In this document: positions 1 through 8,269 of the stretch, in pieces
Position numbering within the stretch: position 1 is the first letter of the stretch
How the letters are laid out: each line of letters opens with the position of its first letter
From: Acidobacteriota bacterium
Lineage (GTDB): Bacteria; Acidobacteriota; Terriglobia; Terriglobales; Acidobacteriaceae
Length of the DNA: 64,000 bases
NCBI GenBank assembly: GCA_021793405.1
Contig: JAJYSV010000015.1
Span: 1 to 64,000 of the forward strand
Direction of reading: 5' to 3'
Made by a program: the position numbers and the translations under genes
Notes under the pieces: generated by a model
What the model was told of the DNA's origin: nothing
Seen by the model: only the letters and a program-made list of their open reading frames with translations
Database searches by the model: none

Positions 1-132
1 TCCTTGTGGGCCACGCATGACCATATGAACGCCCATCCCGCCGTCGTATAAATTGCATTTCATCTTGGGGAAAGCGATCCCGTGATCGGTGGTCGAAATG
101 ACAAGCGTATTTTCAGCCAGTCCTGCCCAGGT
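1..132 (-). pseudogene. Sulfatase fragment, cut by window edge
   Basis: Read on the minus strand, the first 132 bases give residues such as [14 protein letters not shown] followed by [15 protein letters not shown]. This is the metal-site and substrate-pocket region of type I sulfatases (arylsulfatase family), in which a TDHG/SDHG motif binds the active-site metal. The frame is closed upstream by an in-frame TGA at 133-135, and the 80 codons beyond that stop do not look like a sulfatase. The visible piece is therefore probably the remnant of a disrupted gene, whose C-terminus would lie to the left of the window. An intact gene joined through an assembly error cannot be excluded. Confidence 0.6.
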
Positions 133-237
133 TCACGATGCAGCTTCAACTGAATCGTCTGATGGATGAACTCGTAGAGCACTCATGGCTTGACAACCTT
201 TCGCGCGCCGCTCAGGAGGCCGACTAGAGGACGATGA

Positions 238-552
238 GAGAAATGCGAATTCAACGCCAGAAAACCGTTGGCTTGCATGAGAGATGTCGCAGATGAGAAG
301 GCGCTGGAGGCGCAGGCGGCCGGCAAAGCGCTCACCCGCGCTCGCGCGATTGCCTCGCAGATGGCTCAGGGGCTGGGCATTCAACTAGGGGAACTGATCT
401 ACGCAGCAACCAAACCCTTGAGGGTCCTCGAGCGATGATGCGAGCGATGGCGATGGTAGGCGCGCCAGCCGAAGCTCCTCCCGCGCCATTGGCGATCGAG
501 CCGAGCAGGTTGAGCGGTGGCCACGGTGCATGCGGTCTTTGCAATCCAGTAA
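238..552 (+). pseudogene. SIMPL-domain (DUF541) protein, C-terminal remnant with frameshifts
   Basis: Three stretches line up with the C-terminal third of SIMPL-domain (DUF541, oxidative-stress or periplasmic) proteins. From 238 one frame gives DEKALEAQAAGKALTRARAI and then MAQGLGIQLGELIYAA, the helical repeat and the GVKLGKL-like segment. From about 420 a second frame gives GPRAMMRAMAMVGAPAEAPP, the usual proline/alanine linker. From 514 the first frame resumes with AVATVHAVFAIQ and a TAA at 550-552, the typical final beta strand. Two compensating indels are needed to join them, so the gene is dead. The N-terminal half and signal peptide are missing. Recognition rests on remembered family features, not on a search. 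Confidence 0.6.
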
Positions 553-599
553 CAGTGTGGCTCTCCGGCTGCTGCTAACCTTTTCTTAGGAGTAGGAGC

Positions 600-1235
600 A
601 TGCCCGAAGAACAGTATCGTAATTTGAAGCCCTTGCCAGATGCGGAAGCCGCATTTACACGCTGGATCGCGCACCTGGACATTGAATTTACGCGCCATCA
701 CAACCCCGAATTGCTCAGCGAAATTGTCCGCGACGAGCTGCACCAGCTGTATCTGGGCCGCCCGCATGGAGGCAAACTCAACTTCACGATGGTGACGGAG
801 TTGCCGTTCAATGTGCTTCAGTTAACCCTCGATCCGCGCAATATTACGCTGGAGGCGGAATATTACCCCGAAGTGGATGGAGAAAAATACGCCCGCGTCA
901 AGCCACTGATCTGGTTCTGGCGAATGTTCGATCGCTCGCCGGTCGGCCTGAACCATTGGCTCGGATTTCGCTTTCGCGCCATGCTGGGCCGCCACATTTT
1001 CAAACACGTGGGGAACGATGTGAAGATCTTTCACAACATCGAATTCAGCTTCGGGTACAACCTGACAATTGAAGATCGTTGCACAATTCACCAGCACGTC
1101 TTGCTTGACGATCGCAGTGAAATCGTCGTACCCGCGGGATCGTCGATTCCTGACTACGCGCGGGTCGACTCCCGCGCGGGCGATATCAACCATGCCCCCA
1201 CCAGGCTGGATCGGCTTCGCGAAGATCGCGCCTAA
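600..1235 (+). CDS. Hexapeptide (LbH) acyltransferase-like protein, probably C-terminally truncated
   Basis: A 211-residue soluble protein. Residues about 1-130 form a basic, aromatic-rich region with no motif I can name (KPLIWFWRMFDRSP, HWLGFRFRAMLGRHIF). Residues about 135-185 read like left-handed beta-helix repeats of acyl/acetyltransferases (NVE-like turns in GNDVKIFHNIEFSFGYN, then IEDRCTIHQHV). The last 25 residues lose the hexapeptide pattern. Relatives as I remember them continue for several more turns with a trimer-forming tail, so a 3' deletion is likely. The start is well supported by GGAGTAGGAG just upstream. It lies next to two other damaged genes. The acceptor substrate is unknown. 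Confidence 0.55.
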   Translation: MPEEQYRNLKPLPDAEAAFTRWIAHLDIEFTRHHNPELLSEIVRDELHQLYLGRPHGGKLNFTMVTELPFNVLQLTLDPRNITLEAEYYPEVDGEKYARVKPLIWFWRMFDRSPVGLNHWLGFRFRAMLGRHIFKHVGNDVKIFHNIEFSFGYNLTIEDRCTIHQHVLLDDRSEIVVPAGSSIPDYARVDSRAGDINHAPTRLDRLREDRA

Positions 1236-1315
1236 TTTCCTTACAAAACCTTTCGTACATCGGCAATGGGAACCCCGACGAGCGCTGGCTCGCGTGCTAC
1301 CATCGGCAAGGACGC

Positions 1316-2011
1316 ATGAATCTACACGTCGTACTCATCATTTTTCAAATCGTGGTACTACTGTTTGCCATCAGCCTGCACGAAGCGGCGCACGGGTGGA
1401 TGGCCTGGCGGCTGGGTGATCCGACGGCCCGTATGCTGGGCCGCGTGACTTTGAACCCGCTACGCCACATTGACCCGTTTGGCACCGTCCTAATTCCGCT
1501 ACTGTGCGTGTACGCTGGGTTTCCGCTGATCGGCTGGGCCAAGCCCACACCAGTAACCACGCGCAATTTCAAGAATATAAAGCGCGACGACATCCTGACC
1601 ACGCTTGCCGGGCCCGCCAGTAACCTGCTGACCGCGATTGCCGCTACGGTGATCCTGCTGGTGTTGAAGTTCATCAATGCGCCCACGGTGATTTCCGCGA
1701 TGATGGCCGCGCAAATGGGCATGATCGACCCAAACGTCATGAACGCGAGCCCGATCTTGTTCCCAATAACGATGCTGCTTTACTACGCCGTGTTGTTAAA
1801 TCTGATCCTGATGGCGTTCAACCTGATCCCGTTGCCGCCACTGGATGGGAGCCACGTGGTCCGCCACATGCTGCCGTATAACTGGCTGCGCGTATATGAC
1901 TCCATCGGCATGATCGGCCTGATTCTGATCTTCTTTTTTGGCGCACGATTTATTGGCATGATCGTTAGCCCGATGCTATCGGTCTTCAACCACATTCTGC
2001 TCAGCATGTAG
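1316..2011 (+). CDS. Site-2 protease family (M50) zinc metalloprotease
   Basis: A 231-residue integral membrane protein with the HExxH zinc motif at residues 22-26 (HEAAH) inside the first hydrophobic segment. The third-ligand motif is at about 169-180 (NLIPLPPLDGSH, Asp177). At least four further hydrophobic segments follow. This is the short, PDZ-less subgroup of intramembrane-cleaving proteases, related to YwhC/group III S2P enzymes, which cut membrane-bound substrates inside the bilayer. The ATG is preceded by GGCAAGGA. It stands upstream of trpS-scpA-scpB, an association I recall from other bacteria. The substrate cannot be read from the sequence. Confidence 0.9.
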   Translation: MNLHVVLIIFQIVVLLFAISLHEAAHGWMAWRLGDPTARMLGRVTLNPLRHIDPFGTVLIPLLCVYAGFPLIGWAKPTPVTTRNFKNIKRDDILTTLAGPASNLLTAIAATVILLVLKFINAPTVISAMMAAQMGMIDPNVMNASPILFPITMLLYYAVLLNLILMAFNLIPLPPLDGSHVVRHMLPYNWLRVYDSIGMIGLILIFFFGARFIGMIVSPMLSVFNHILLSM

Positions 2012-2368
2012 ATTGCTTCGCGGCAACGAGTCCGCAAGCGGTTGGAAAGCATTGAAATTTTGCCGCGTTGGCATTGCTATATTTCACCTTCTTTTGGTGG
2101 AAGATGAAAGGGAATGCGTGGCTGGATGGAACTGCGCTGGATTATGTATGTGTATGGAAGATTCTTCGCGATCGATTAGTATGGCAAAAGGGGGTGGCAA
2201 GCTCCGCTGCACTGCTCTTCAATGCGCGTCGGCCAACTCCCAACGACTGCTTATAGCCACGCTGAAGGTCTGCCGAGTATCTCCGGACTATCAAAGATGC
2301 GGCTCCAGTATCAATGAGAGCCGTGGTCCACTGTATCTTTTAACCATGCTGGGAAGTATCTGCGTACC
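2012..2368. other. Intergenic region, 357 bp, no supported gene
   Basis: Lies between the site-2 protease and trpS. Open frames run through it on the plus strand, but none shows a ribosome-binding site, domain or family resemblance, and base composition is less GC-biased at third positions than in neighbouring genes. It may carry the trpS promoter. No T-box or attenuator-like structure was recognised. Confidence 0.4.
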
Positions 2369-3436
2369 ATGACGAAACCTATGCAATCGACACCCCAGCA
2401 GAAGCGCGTGCTCAGCGGGATGCGCCCGACGGGTAAGCTGCATCTTGGCAACTACATGGGCGCGCTCTATAACTGGGTACGGCTGCAACGCGACTATGAG
2501 TGTTATTTTTTTATCGCCGACTGGCATGCGCTTACCACGGATTACGCAGATACTTCGTGTGTCAAGAAAAACATCCTCGACGTAGCGCTCGACTGGCTGG
2601 GCGCCGGTCTCGAACCGGAGCGCTCAACGCTGTTCGTGCAGTCCTGGGTACCGCAACACGCGGAATTGCACCTGTTATTTTCGATGATTACGCCGCTGGG
2701 TTGGCTGGAACGTGTGCCCAGCTATAAAGAGCAACAGCAGCAAATCGGCGACGTCGCGGCGGGCGGCAAAGATCTGAGCACTTATGGTTTCCTTGGCTAT
2801 CCACTACTGCAATCGGCGGACATCCTCATCTACCAGGCGGACATGGTTCCCGTGGGTCAGGATCAGGTGGCGCATGTCGAACTGACGCGGGAAGTGGCGC
2901 GACGATTTAACAACTTTTATCCTGCGGAGCCGCTCATCCTTCCCGAACCGCAGGCGTTACTGACGCCTGCGCCCAAGCTGCCCGGCACCGATGGTCGCAA
3001 GATGTCGAAGAGTTACGGCAATACAATAGAACTCGCCGCCCCTGAGCCGGTCATTCGCCAGAAGCTGAAGACCATGGTTACCGACCCGGCGCGAATTCGG
3101 CGCAGCGATCCCGGCAATCCGGATATTTGCCCGGTGTTCGATCTGCACAAGATTTTTTCTTCGTCGGAAACGCAGCAGAAAGTTCGCGAGGGCTGTACCA
3201 CGGCGGCCATCGGTTGCATTGAATGCAAAGGCTGGCTGGCGGACGGTATTGTCGCAGAACTCGCTCCCATCCAGGAGCGCCGGCGCGCGTTCGAAAACAG
3301 TCCGGACCATGTGTGGGAGATTCTCCGCGAAGGTTCGGCTAAAGCGCGAACTCGCGCGGACCAGACCATGCAGCAGGTGCGCGACGCGATGCACTTGCCG
3401 CAGATTGAAACATCTCCAGCAGGCGCAGCACTATGA
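2369..3436 (+). CDS. trpS: Tryptophanyl-tRNA synthetase
   Basis: A 355-residue class I aminoacyl-tRNA synthetase charging tRNA-Trp in the cytoplasm. The HIGH-type ATP motif is at residues 21-29 (TGKLHLGNY) and the KMSKS loop at 211-215 (KMSKSYGN). The tryptophan-pocket context SADILIYQADMVPVGQDQ lies in between. Length is normal for bacterial TrpS. The ATG at 2369 gives MTKPMQST; an internal ATG at 2381 is also possible. The stop codon overlaps the ATG of scpA by four bases (ATGA), so the two are translationally coupled. Confidence 0.98.
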   Translation: MTKPMQSTPQQKRVLSGMRPTGKLHLGNYMGALYNWVRLQRDYECYFFIADWHALTTDYADTSCVKKNILDVALDWLGAGLEPERSTLFVQSWVPQHAELHLLFSMITPLGWLERVPSYKEQQQQIGDVAAGGKDLSTYGFLGYPLLQSADILIYQADMVPVGQDQVAHVELTREVARRFNNFYPAEPLILPEPQALLTPAPKLPGTDGRKMSKSYGNTIELAAPEPVIRQKLKTMVTDPARIRRSDPGNPDICPVFDLHKIFSSSETQQKVREGCTTAAIGCIECKGWLADGIVAELAPIQERRRAFENSPDHVWEILREGSAKARTRADQTMQQVRDAMHLPQIETSPAGAAL

Positions 3437-4443
3437 TGGATTCAGAACAAGCGAACTGCGGAGCGAACGAGGACATGGCCGGCCAGCCCGTTCTGGAACA
3501 CGCAGTTACGCTGCCGTCTGAAGCAGCATCCGGCGAAGCTCGAGGGAAAGGCCCCCAGCAGCTCGACCTGCCGGCCGATCCCCCGTTTGCACTGGAGCAG
3601 AAAAGCAAAGCTGCCGACGCGACGGAACGGGCCGCGGAACGAGCTGCTGAAAAGCGGGCCGCCCAAGAGGAAGCCAATACTTTCCCGTTTGCGGTCACCG
3701 TTGGTCAGGTCTATGACGGTCCGCTTGATCTTCTCCTCGACCTGATTCGTAAGCAAGACATCGACATCTACGACATACCGATCGCCAGGATCACCGGGCA
3801 GTTTCTGGCGTATGTCGAGAATCTGAAGCAGTCGGACGTCGATAGCGCAGGCGAGTTTATCTACATGGCCTCGCTGCTGATTCATATCAAGAGCAAGATG
3901 CTGCTGCCGCGCAGCAGCGACGGCACGATGGATACAGCGGATGAGGATCCCCGCCGGGAGCTGGTTGAGCGTCTGCTGGAACATCAGCGCTTCAAGAATG
4001 CAGCGCAGATGCTGCTGCAAAAGCAGATGCTGGAGGAATCGTCGTGGACGAACCCGGCCATCCGCGAATTTCTGGATGATGCTGGAACCGAGCCGGAGAT
4101 CGCCGCCGACACCGTCGATCTAGTTCGCGTGTTTCGAGAGATTCTCGATCGCGCTCGCCAGCGGCCTGTGTTGAACGTCGACGAAGACGCTGTCACGGTG
4201 GCGCAGATGATCGACTATGTCCGGCGTCGATTGGTTATGGAGGATCGGCCAGTCGCACTGCGACGGCTGCTGCAGCACGTGCAATCGGAGCGGGCATTGA
4301 TCTGCACCTTCCTGGGCTTGCTGGAGCTGGTCCGGCTGCAGGCCATCTTGTTGCGTCAGTCCGGCAGCTTCGGCGAAATCTATATCAAGAAACACGACAA
4401 TTTCGAATCCTCCATGATGGAAGGCCGCGACGACTGGCGTTGA
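3433..4443 (+). CDS. scpA: Segregation and condensation protein A
   Basis: The kleisin subunit of the bacterial SMC-ScpAB condensin, which bridges SMC heads and partners ScpB. The conserved core begins near residue 84 (FAVTVGQVYDGPLDLLLDLI) and continues through LIRKQDIDIYDIPIARI and the C-terminal winged-helix segment (RPVALRRLLQHVQ, then VRLQAILLRQSGSFGEI). The roughly 83-residue N-terminal extension is rich in Ala, Glu and Lys, looks disordered, and is absent from standard ScpA of about 250 residues. The start overlaps trpS by ATGA. A later start near the core would remove the extension, but no equally placed start with a Shine-Dalgarno is obvious. Confidence 0.95.
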   Translation: MMDSEQANCGANEDMAGQPVLEHAVTLPSEAASGEARGKGPQQLDLPADPPFALEQKSKAADATERAAERAAEKRAAQEEANTFPFAVTVGQVYDGPLDLLLDLIRKQDIDIYDIPIARITGQFLAYVENLKQSDVDSAGEFIYMASLLIHIKSKMLLPRSSDGTMDTADEDPRRELVERLLEHQRFKNAAQMLLQKQMLEESSWTNPAIREFLDDAGTEPEIAADTVDLVRVFREILDRARQRPVLNVDEDAVTVAQMIDYVRRRLVMEDRPVALRRLLQHVQSERALICTFLGLLELVRLQAILLRQSGSFGEIYIKKHDNFESSMMEGRDDWR

Positions 4444-4457
4444 AGCCACGTGGAACA
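4442..4457. promoter_or_regulatory. parS-like partial site between scpA and scpB
   Basis: The 16 bases here end in CCACGTGGAACA. This 12-base stretch is identical to the last 12 of the two perfect parS palindromes at 30180 and 30235; the first four positions do not match. The site overlaps the scpA stop and lies in the 46-bp gap before scpB. ParB might bind it weakly, but chance is possible. Confidence 0.3.
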
Positions 4458-4489
4458 ACGATTGGTATCCTAGAGATTCCTGACGCCCA

Positions 4490-5413
4490 ATGAGTTTAAA
4501 AGCCAAAATCGAAGCAGTCATTTATGCGGCGGAGGAACCCATCACGCTGGCGCAGTTGGCCTCCATTTTTTCGGATGAGGTGCTCGCAGCGATGGCCGCA
4601 TCGGGCCTTCCCTTTGACGCAACGCCTCCTGAAAGCGACGAGGCTTCGTCGACCGGGATTGCAGAGTCGGCGGCTTTGCCCGAGGCATCCCCGGATTTAG
4701 AGGCGGCGGTTCCGAACGAAAGTGTTGCAGGCACAGCGACCTCACCTCTGGGACAACCGCCGTTGCCCATGGAAGATGCCGCGATTCGAAAGCAGGCCCG
4801 TCTGCGCGAGCGCGAGATTCGGCAGGCGGTGGAGCAGATAGTCGAAGAGTTGATTGCGGACTATGCCAATGGTGAACGTGGTATGGAGATTCGCGAGATC
4901 GCCGGCGGGTACCGCATGGCAACCAAGGCGGAATATCACGATGCCGTCCGCTCCTTTGTGAAGAGCCTCAAGCCGCAGATGAAGCTCTCTCTTCAGGCAC
5001 TCGAAACGTTGGCGGTCATTGCCTACAAGCAGCCCGTGACAGCACCCGAGATCAGCGAGATTCGCGGCGTCGATACCTCCGGCGTACTAGGCAGCTTGAT
5101 GAGCCGAAAACTGATTACAACGGCCGGGCGCAAACAGGTAATCGGTCGTCCGATTCTGTATAAGACAACGAAAGAATTTCTCCTGCGTTTTGGCCTGAAG
5201 GATGTGAGCGAGCTGCCCAGCATGGAGGAATTTGAGAAAATGGCCGCGGATATGGCTGCAGACATGGCCGAATCGGACCCAAGCGATCCAGAGGCCCTAC
5301 CAACAGGTGCAGGCGTAAATTCAGCGTCCGCGGAGTCTTCTGCAATAGATACAATTACAGAAGAAACGTCCGTGGCCGAGATCGCCCGCGAATCGTCTGG
5401 ATTAGAGCCATGA
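4490..5413 (+). CDS. scpB: Segregation and condensation protein B
   Basis: The ScpB partner of the SMC-ScpAB complex, a dimer of tandem winged helices that stabilises the kleisin. The first winged helix starts immediately (KAKIEAVIYAAEEPITLAQL) and is then interrupted at about residues 32-98 by a Pro/Ala/Ser/Glu-rich insert. The family core resumes with QIVEELIADY and EIAGGYRMATKAEYHDAVR, then LSLQALETLAVIAYKQPVTA and EIRGVDTSGVLGSLMSRKLI. A low-complexity acidic tail follows residue 255. At 307 residues it is about 100 longer than usual. The 3' end overlaps the next gene by ATGA. It lies 46 bp after scpA in one operon. Confidence 0.95.
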   Translation: MSLKAKIEAVIYAAEEPITLAQLASIFSDEVLAAMAASGLPFDATPPESDEASSTGIAESAALPEASPDLEAAVPNESVAGTATSPLGQPPLPMEDAAIRKQARLREREIRQAVEQIVEELIADYANGERGMEIREIAGGYRMATKAEYHDAVRSFVKSLKPQMKLSLQALETLAVIAYKQPVTAPEISEIRGVDTSGVLGSLMSRKLITTAGRKQVIGRPILYKTTKEFLLRFGLKDVSELPSMEEFEKMAADMAADMAESDPSDPEALPTGAGVNSASAESSAIDTITEETSVAEIARESSGLEP

Positions 5414-6417
5414 AACAGGCGAGAGGCGCGGACGAGTCAGCAATTGCAGGTACAGCCGATGGCAAGATTGGGCGCGGAGACAGCAAAGCGGAGCGCCTGC
5501 AAAAGATCCTTGCCAGTGCCGGCGTTGCGTCCCGCCGCAAGGCAGAAGAATTCATCCTTCAGGGGCGCGTCCAGGTAAACGGCCAAATCGTCAACCAGCT
5601 CGGCAGCAAAGCCGACCCCGTCCATGACCATATCCGAGTCGATGGAAAGTTGATCCATCCTGCGGACGAATATCGCTACTACATGCTGAACAAGCCGAAG
5701 CAGTTTGTCACCACGGCAAGCGATCCCCAGGGACGACCCACAGTAATGGAATTCTTTTCACGCATCAAGCTGCGGATGTTTCCGGTAGGTCGACTCGATT
5801 ACCATAGTGAGGGCCTGTTGCTGGTGACCAATGATGGTGAACTGGCGAACGCCCTCACGCGGGCAGCCTCCCACGTACCGAAAACATATCTGGTCAAAGT
5901 GAGCGGCGTACCCAGCGAGGACGCCCTGAATGCGCTCCGGCGCGGCATTTCTATTCCGCTCGGAGATTCCGAATCGAGCCCAGGTCATCGAGGCCGGGAA
6001 GCGCGTGTGCGTACCGCACCTGCCACAGTCCAGCTATTCCGCCAGGGTGAAAATCCATGGTATGAAATCACCATCACCGAAGGCCGGAATCGCCAGCTTC
6101 GCAAAATGTTTGAAGAGATCGGACATCACGTCGAGAAAATTCGCCGTGTGGAATACGGCCCGCTCGTGCTGGATCTGCCTCCTGGCGAGTCGCGCGAGTT
6201 GACTGCGCACGAAGTGCAAGCACTCTATCGCGCCGCCAAACTGTCTGCTCCCGGCATTCGTTCGCAGCGAATCGAAACAAAAACGAGTCCGCGTTCTCGC
6301 TCAGGTGAACATGCGAAAGCTTTGTCTACCTCTTCAACTGATTCGGCTAAGGGCTCCACTCGCAAATTGGCCGCGTCCCGCAAAGGACGCGAGCCCGGAA
6401 CCTCGCATCAACGCTAG
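5410..6417 (+). CDS. rluB: RsuA/RluB-family rRNA pseudouridine synthase
   Basis: A 335-residue enzyme isomerising a uridine in rRNA. The N-terminal S4 RNA-binding domain covers residues about 28-75 (RLQKILASAGVASRRKAEEF). The catalytic motif GRLDYHSEGLLL is at 127-138, with the nucleophile Asp130. The later motif ITEGRNRQLRKMFE is typical of the RsuA/RluB/RluE/RluF group. The last 65 residues are Ser/Lys/Arg-rich and probably disordered. The ATG overlaps the scpB stop. The scpA-scpB-rluB order is common in bacteria and favours RluB (23S rRNA) over RsuA, but the exact target is inferred from synteny. Confidence 0.9.
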   Translation: MKQARGADESAIAGTADGKIGRGDSKAERLQKILASAGVASRRKAEEFILQGRVQVNGQIVNQLGSKADPVHDHIRVDGKLIHPADEYRYYMLNKPKQFVTTASDPQGRPTVMEFFSRIKLRMFPVGRLDYHSEGLLLVTNDGELANALTRAASHVPKTYLVKVSGVPSEDALNALRRGISIPLGDSESSPGHRGREARVRTAPATVQLFRQGENPWYEITITEGRNRQLRKMFEEIGHHVEKIRRVEYGPLVLDLPPGESRELTAHEVQALYRAAKLSAPGIRSQRIETKTSPRSRSGEHAKALSTSSTDSAKGSTRKLAASRKGREPGTSHQR

Positions 6418-6498
6418 AACTACTCTTTTTGCAGGCCGATCGGCTCGCTATACTGGTACAAGAGAGCGAAATCTCGTACGAATTCTCCGGAGCAGAGT

Positions 6499-6969
6499 AT
6501 GGAAAAGGCCACATTTGGAGCAGGATGTTTCTGGGGTGTGCAGGCCTCATTTGATCGGATTCCCGGAGTAATGGAGACGAAGGTAGGCTATGAGGGTGGA
6601 ACTCTCGAAAACCCTACCTATCGAGATGTCTGCACGGATCGGACCGGCCATGCGGAAGTTCTGGAAATCACGTTCGATCCGTCGCGCGTCAGCTATCAGC
6701 AGTTGCTCCTCGCCTTCTTCTCGGAGCATAACCCGACACAGTTGAATCGACAGGGACCCGATCACGGAACGCAATACCGCTCAGTGGTTTTTTATCATTC
6801 ACCGGAGCAGCAGCAGGCCGCGACTGCAACCATCGCTCGCCTCACGGCTGAGCACAAATTTTCCAAACCCATTGTCACGCAGGTCGTTCCCGCAGAGACT
6901 TTCTGGCCTGCGGAAGAATATCACCAGAAATATCTGGAGAAGCGCGGCGCGACCAGTTGCCACATTTAG
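6499..6969 (+). CDS. msrA: Peptide-methionine (S)-S-oxide reductase
   Basis: A 156-residue cytoplasmic repair enzyme reducing methionine-S-sulfoxide in proteins. The catalytic motif GAGCFWG lies at residues 7-13, with the nucleophilic Cys10 (GCFWGVQ). Further family signatures are VGYEGG (29-34), EVLEITFDPS, and HNPTQLNRQGPDHGTQYRS in the substrate pocket. A Cys close to the C-terminus (TSCHI) may be the resolving residue. GGAG lies eight bases upstream of the ATG. It is probably transcribed separately, 81 bp after the pseudouridine synthase. Confidence 0.97.
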   Translation: MEKATFGAGCFWGVQASFDRIPGVMETKVGYEGGTLENPTYRDVCTDRTGHAEVLEITFDPSRVSYQQLLLAFFSEHNPTQLNRQGPDHGTQYRSVVFYHSPEQQQAATATIARLTAEHKFSKPIVTQVVPAETFWPAEEYHQKYLEKRGATSCHI

Positions 6970-7081
6970 ATTGCAGGCCAGTCCTTCCAGCGTCGGGCAA
7001 TTGGATCATCGGTCTTTGGATCTTCGCGCAAAACTCTGCAGCCTTCCCAGACCCCGTCGTCATTCCTCTATATTTGCTATA

Positions 7082-8242
7082 GTGTGCGAAATCCCAACGA
7101 CTACAAGCGCGGTGTCCAGACGTAGCACACTCGGCTCACGTCTACTCGCCGTACAGGCCCTCCGTGCGATTGCTGCACTGCTCGTCGTCTGGGTACATTC
7201 AATCGATGCTTCGCTGTTTTTTGCATTACCGCGACAGAGCAGATTCTTCCACTGGGAAGATTTCGGGGCTTGTGGACTCGATATTTTTTTTGTCATCAGC
7301 GGCTTCATCGTTTCACAGGTAGCGGTTCGGTCGGTAGAGCGAAATACCGCTCATCGATCCGCAGCGGCACGAAAGTTTCTTACCCGGAGAATTACGCGCA
7401 TTTTCCCGCTCTATTGGATTCTGACGCTGGTCTTAGTCTTAGAGCAACAGTACGGCCAGTATGAGGTTCCGTGGCACTCGGTTCACTGGCTACCTACGCT
7501 TCTATTGCTTCCATCGCAGCATTACCTCGGAAACGTTCCGCTGCTCTGGCTCGGCTGGAGCTTGATGTTTGAAATGTACTTTTACCTCATTCTGACGGGC
7601 ATTATGGTCTGGGTACCACGTGCGTTGGTGCGTACTACCTGCATATTTCTGTGCGCCATGGTGATCGTCGGTACGCTGGTTGGCATCCATCGCCCACTGC
7701 TGGTTATCTGGATGAATCCGATCGTCCTGGAATTTGTTTTTGGTTGCAGCATTGGGCTGGTCTTCGCGCATGCTCAGAAAAATGGCAACCGCACGACAAG
7801 TATCGGTCCTTGGCTGGCAGCCATCGGAGCGGTATTGCTGGCCGCAACGATATTTACCGGATACGGCAAGGCGAGTGAGCAAGATTGGATTATGGCGGGA
7901 TATTATTCCTGGCTGCGTGTGGGCGTTTGGGGAGTGCCGTCCGCTCTACTCGTCGCAGGCATGGTCTTCTGGAATCCAGCCATGCGCTCGATGCCGGCGC
8001 GACTTTTGGTCTTTCTCGGCGATGCGTCGTACTCGATTTATCTCTGTACCATTCCGGCGCGCAGTGTCGTGGAGCATTTCTGGCGGATTTTCGGCAGGTT
8101 TGGAGCCGATATCGGGGTACTACTTGGGGCCATGTTCTGCATCATCGTTGGTGTGGTCTGTTATCTATTCATTGAACGGCCACTCATGCGTGTTTTCCAT
8201 AACTGGTACAAGCCGATTCCGCTTCATTCGACCTCGGCATGA
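7082..8242 (+). CDS. Acyltransferase 3 family membrane protein
   Basis: A polytopic membrane protein of the OafA/YrhL acyltransferase-3 family, which acylates sugars of surface polysaccharides or lipids using a cytoplasmic acyl donor. The N-terminal signature AVQALRAIAALLVVWVHSID holds the conserved Arg and His. GLDIFFVISGFIVS, RRITRIFPLYWILTL and WSLMFEMYFYL follow, with about ten hydrophobic helices. The start is uncertain: no ATG lies near the first helix. GTG at 7082 (used here) and GTG at 7112 are the best options, and neither has a clear Shine-Dalgarno. It is convergent with the glycosyltransferase gene downstream. Confidence 0.85.
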   Translation: MCEIPTTTSAVSRRSTLGSRLLAVQALRAIAALLVVWVHSIDASLFFALPRQSRFFHWEDFGACGLDIFFVISGFIVSQVAVRSVERNTAHRSAAARKFLTRRITRIFPLYWILTLVLVLEQQYGQYEVPWHSVHWLPTLLLLPSQHYLGNVPLLWLGWSLMFEMYFYLILTGIMVWVPRALVRTTCIFLCAMVIVGTLVGIHRPLLVIWMNPIVLEFVFGCSIGLVFAHAQKNGNRTTSIGPWLAAIGAVLLAATIFTGYGKASEQDWIMAGYYSWLRVGVWGVPSALLVAGMVFWNPAMRSMPARLLVFLGDASYSIYLCTIPARSVVEHFWRIFGRFGADIGVLLGAMFCIIVGVVCYLFIERPLMRVFHNWYKPIPLHSTSA

Positions 8243-8269
8243 ATAAATAAATTGCATTGAAGAGGGATA

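Noticed and set aside
2013-2372. A 119-codon open frame before trpS
   Set aside because: No ribosome-binding site, no recognisable domain, many Cys and rare patterns, and it overlaps the trpS start.
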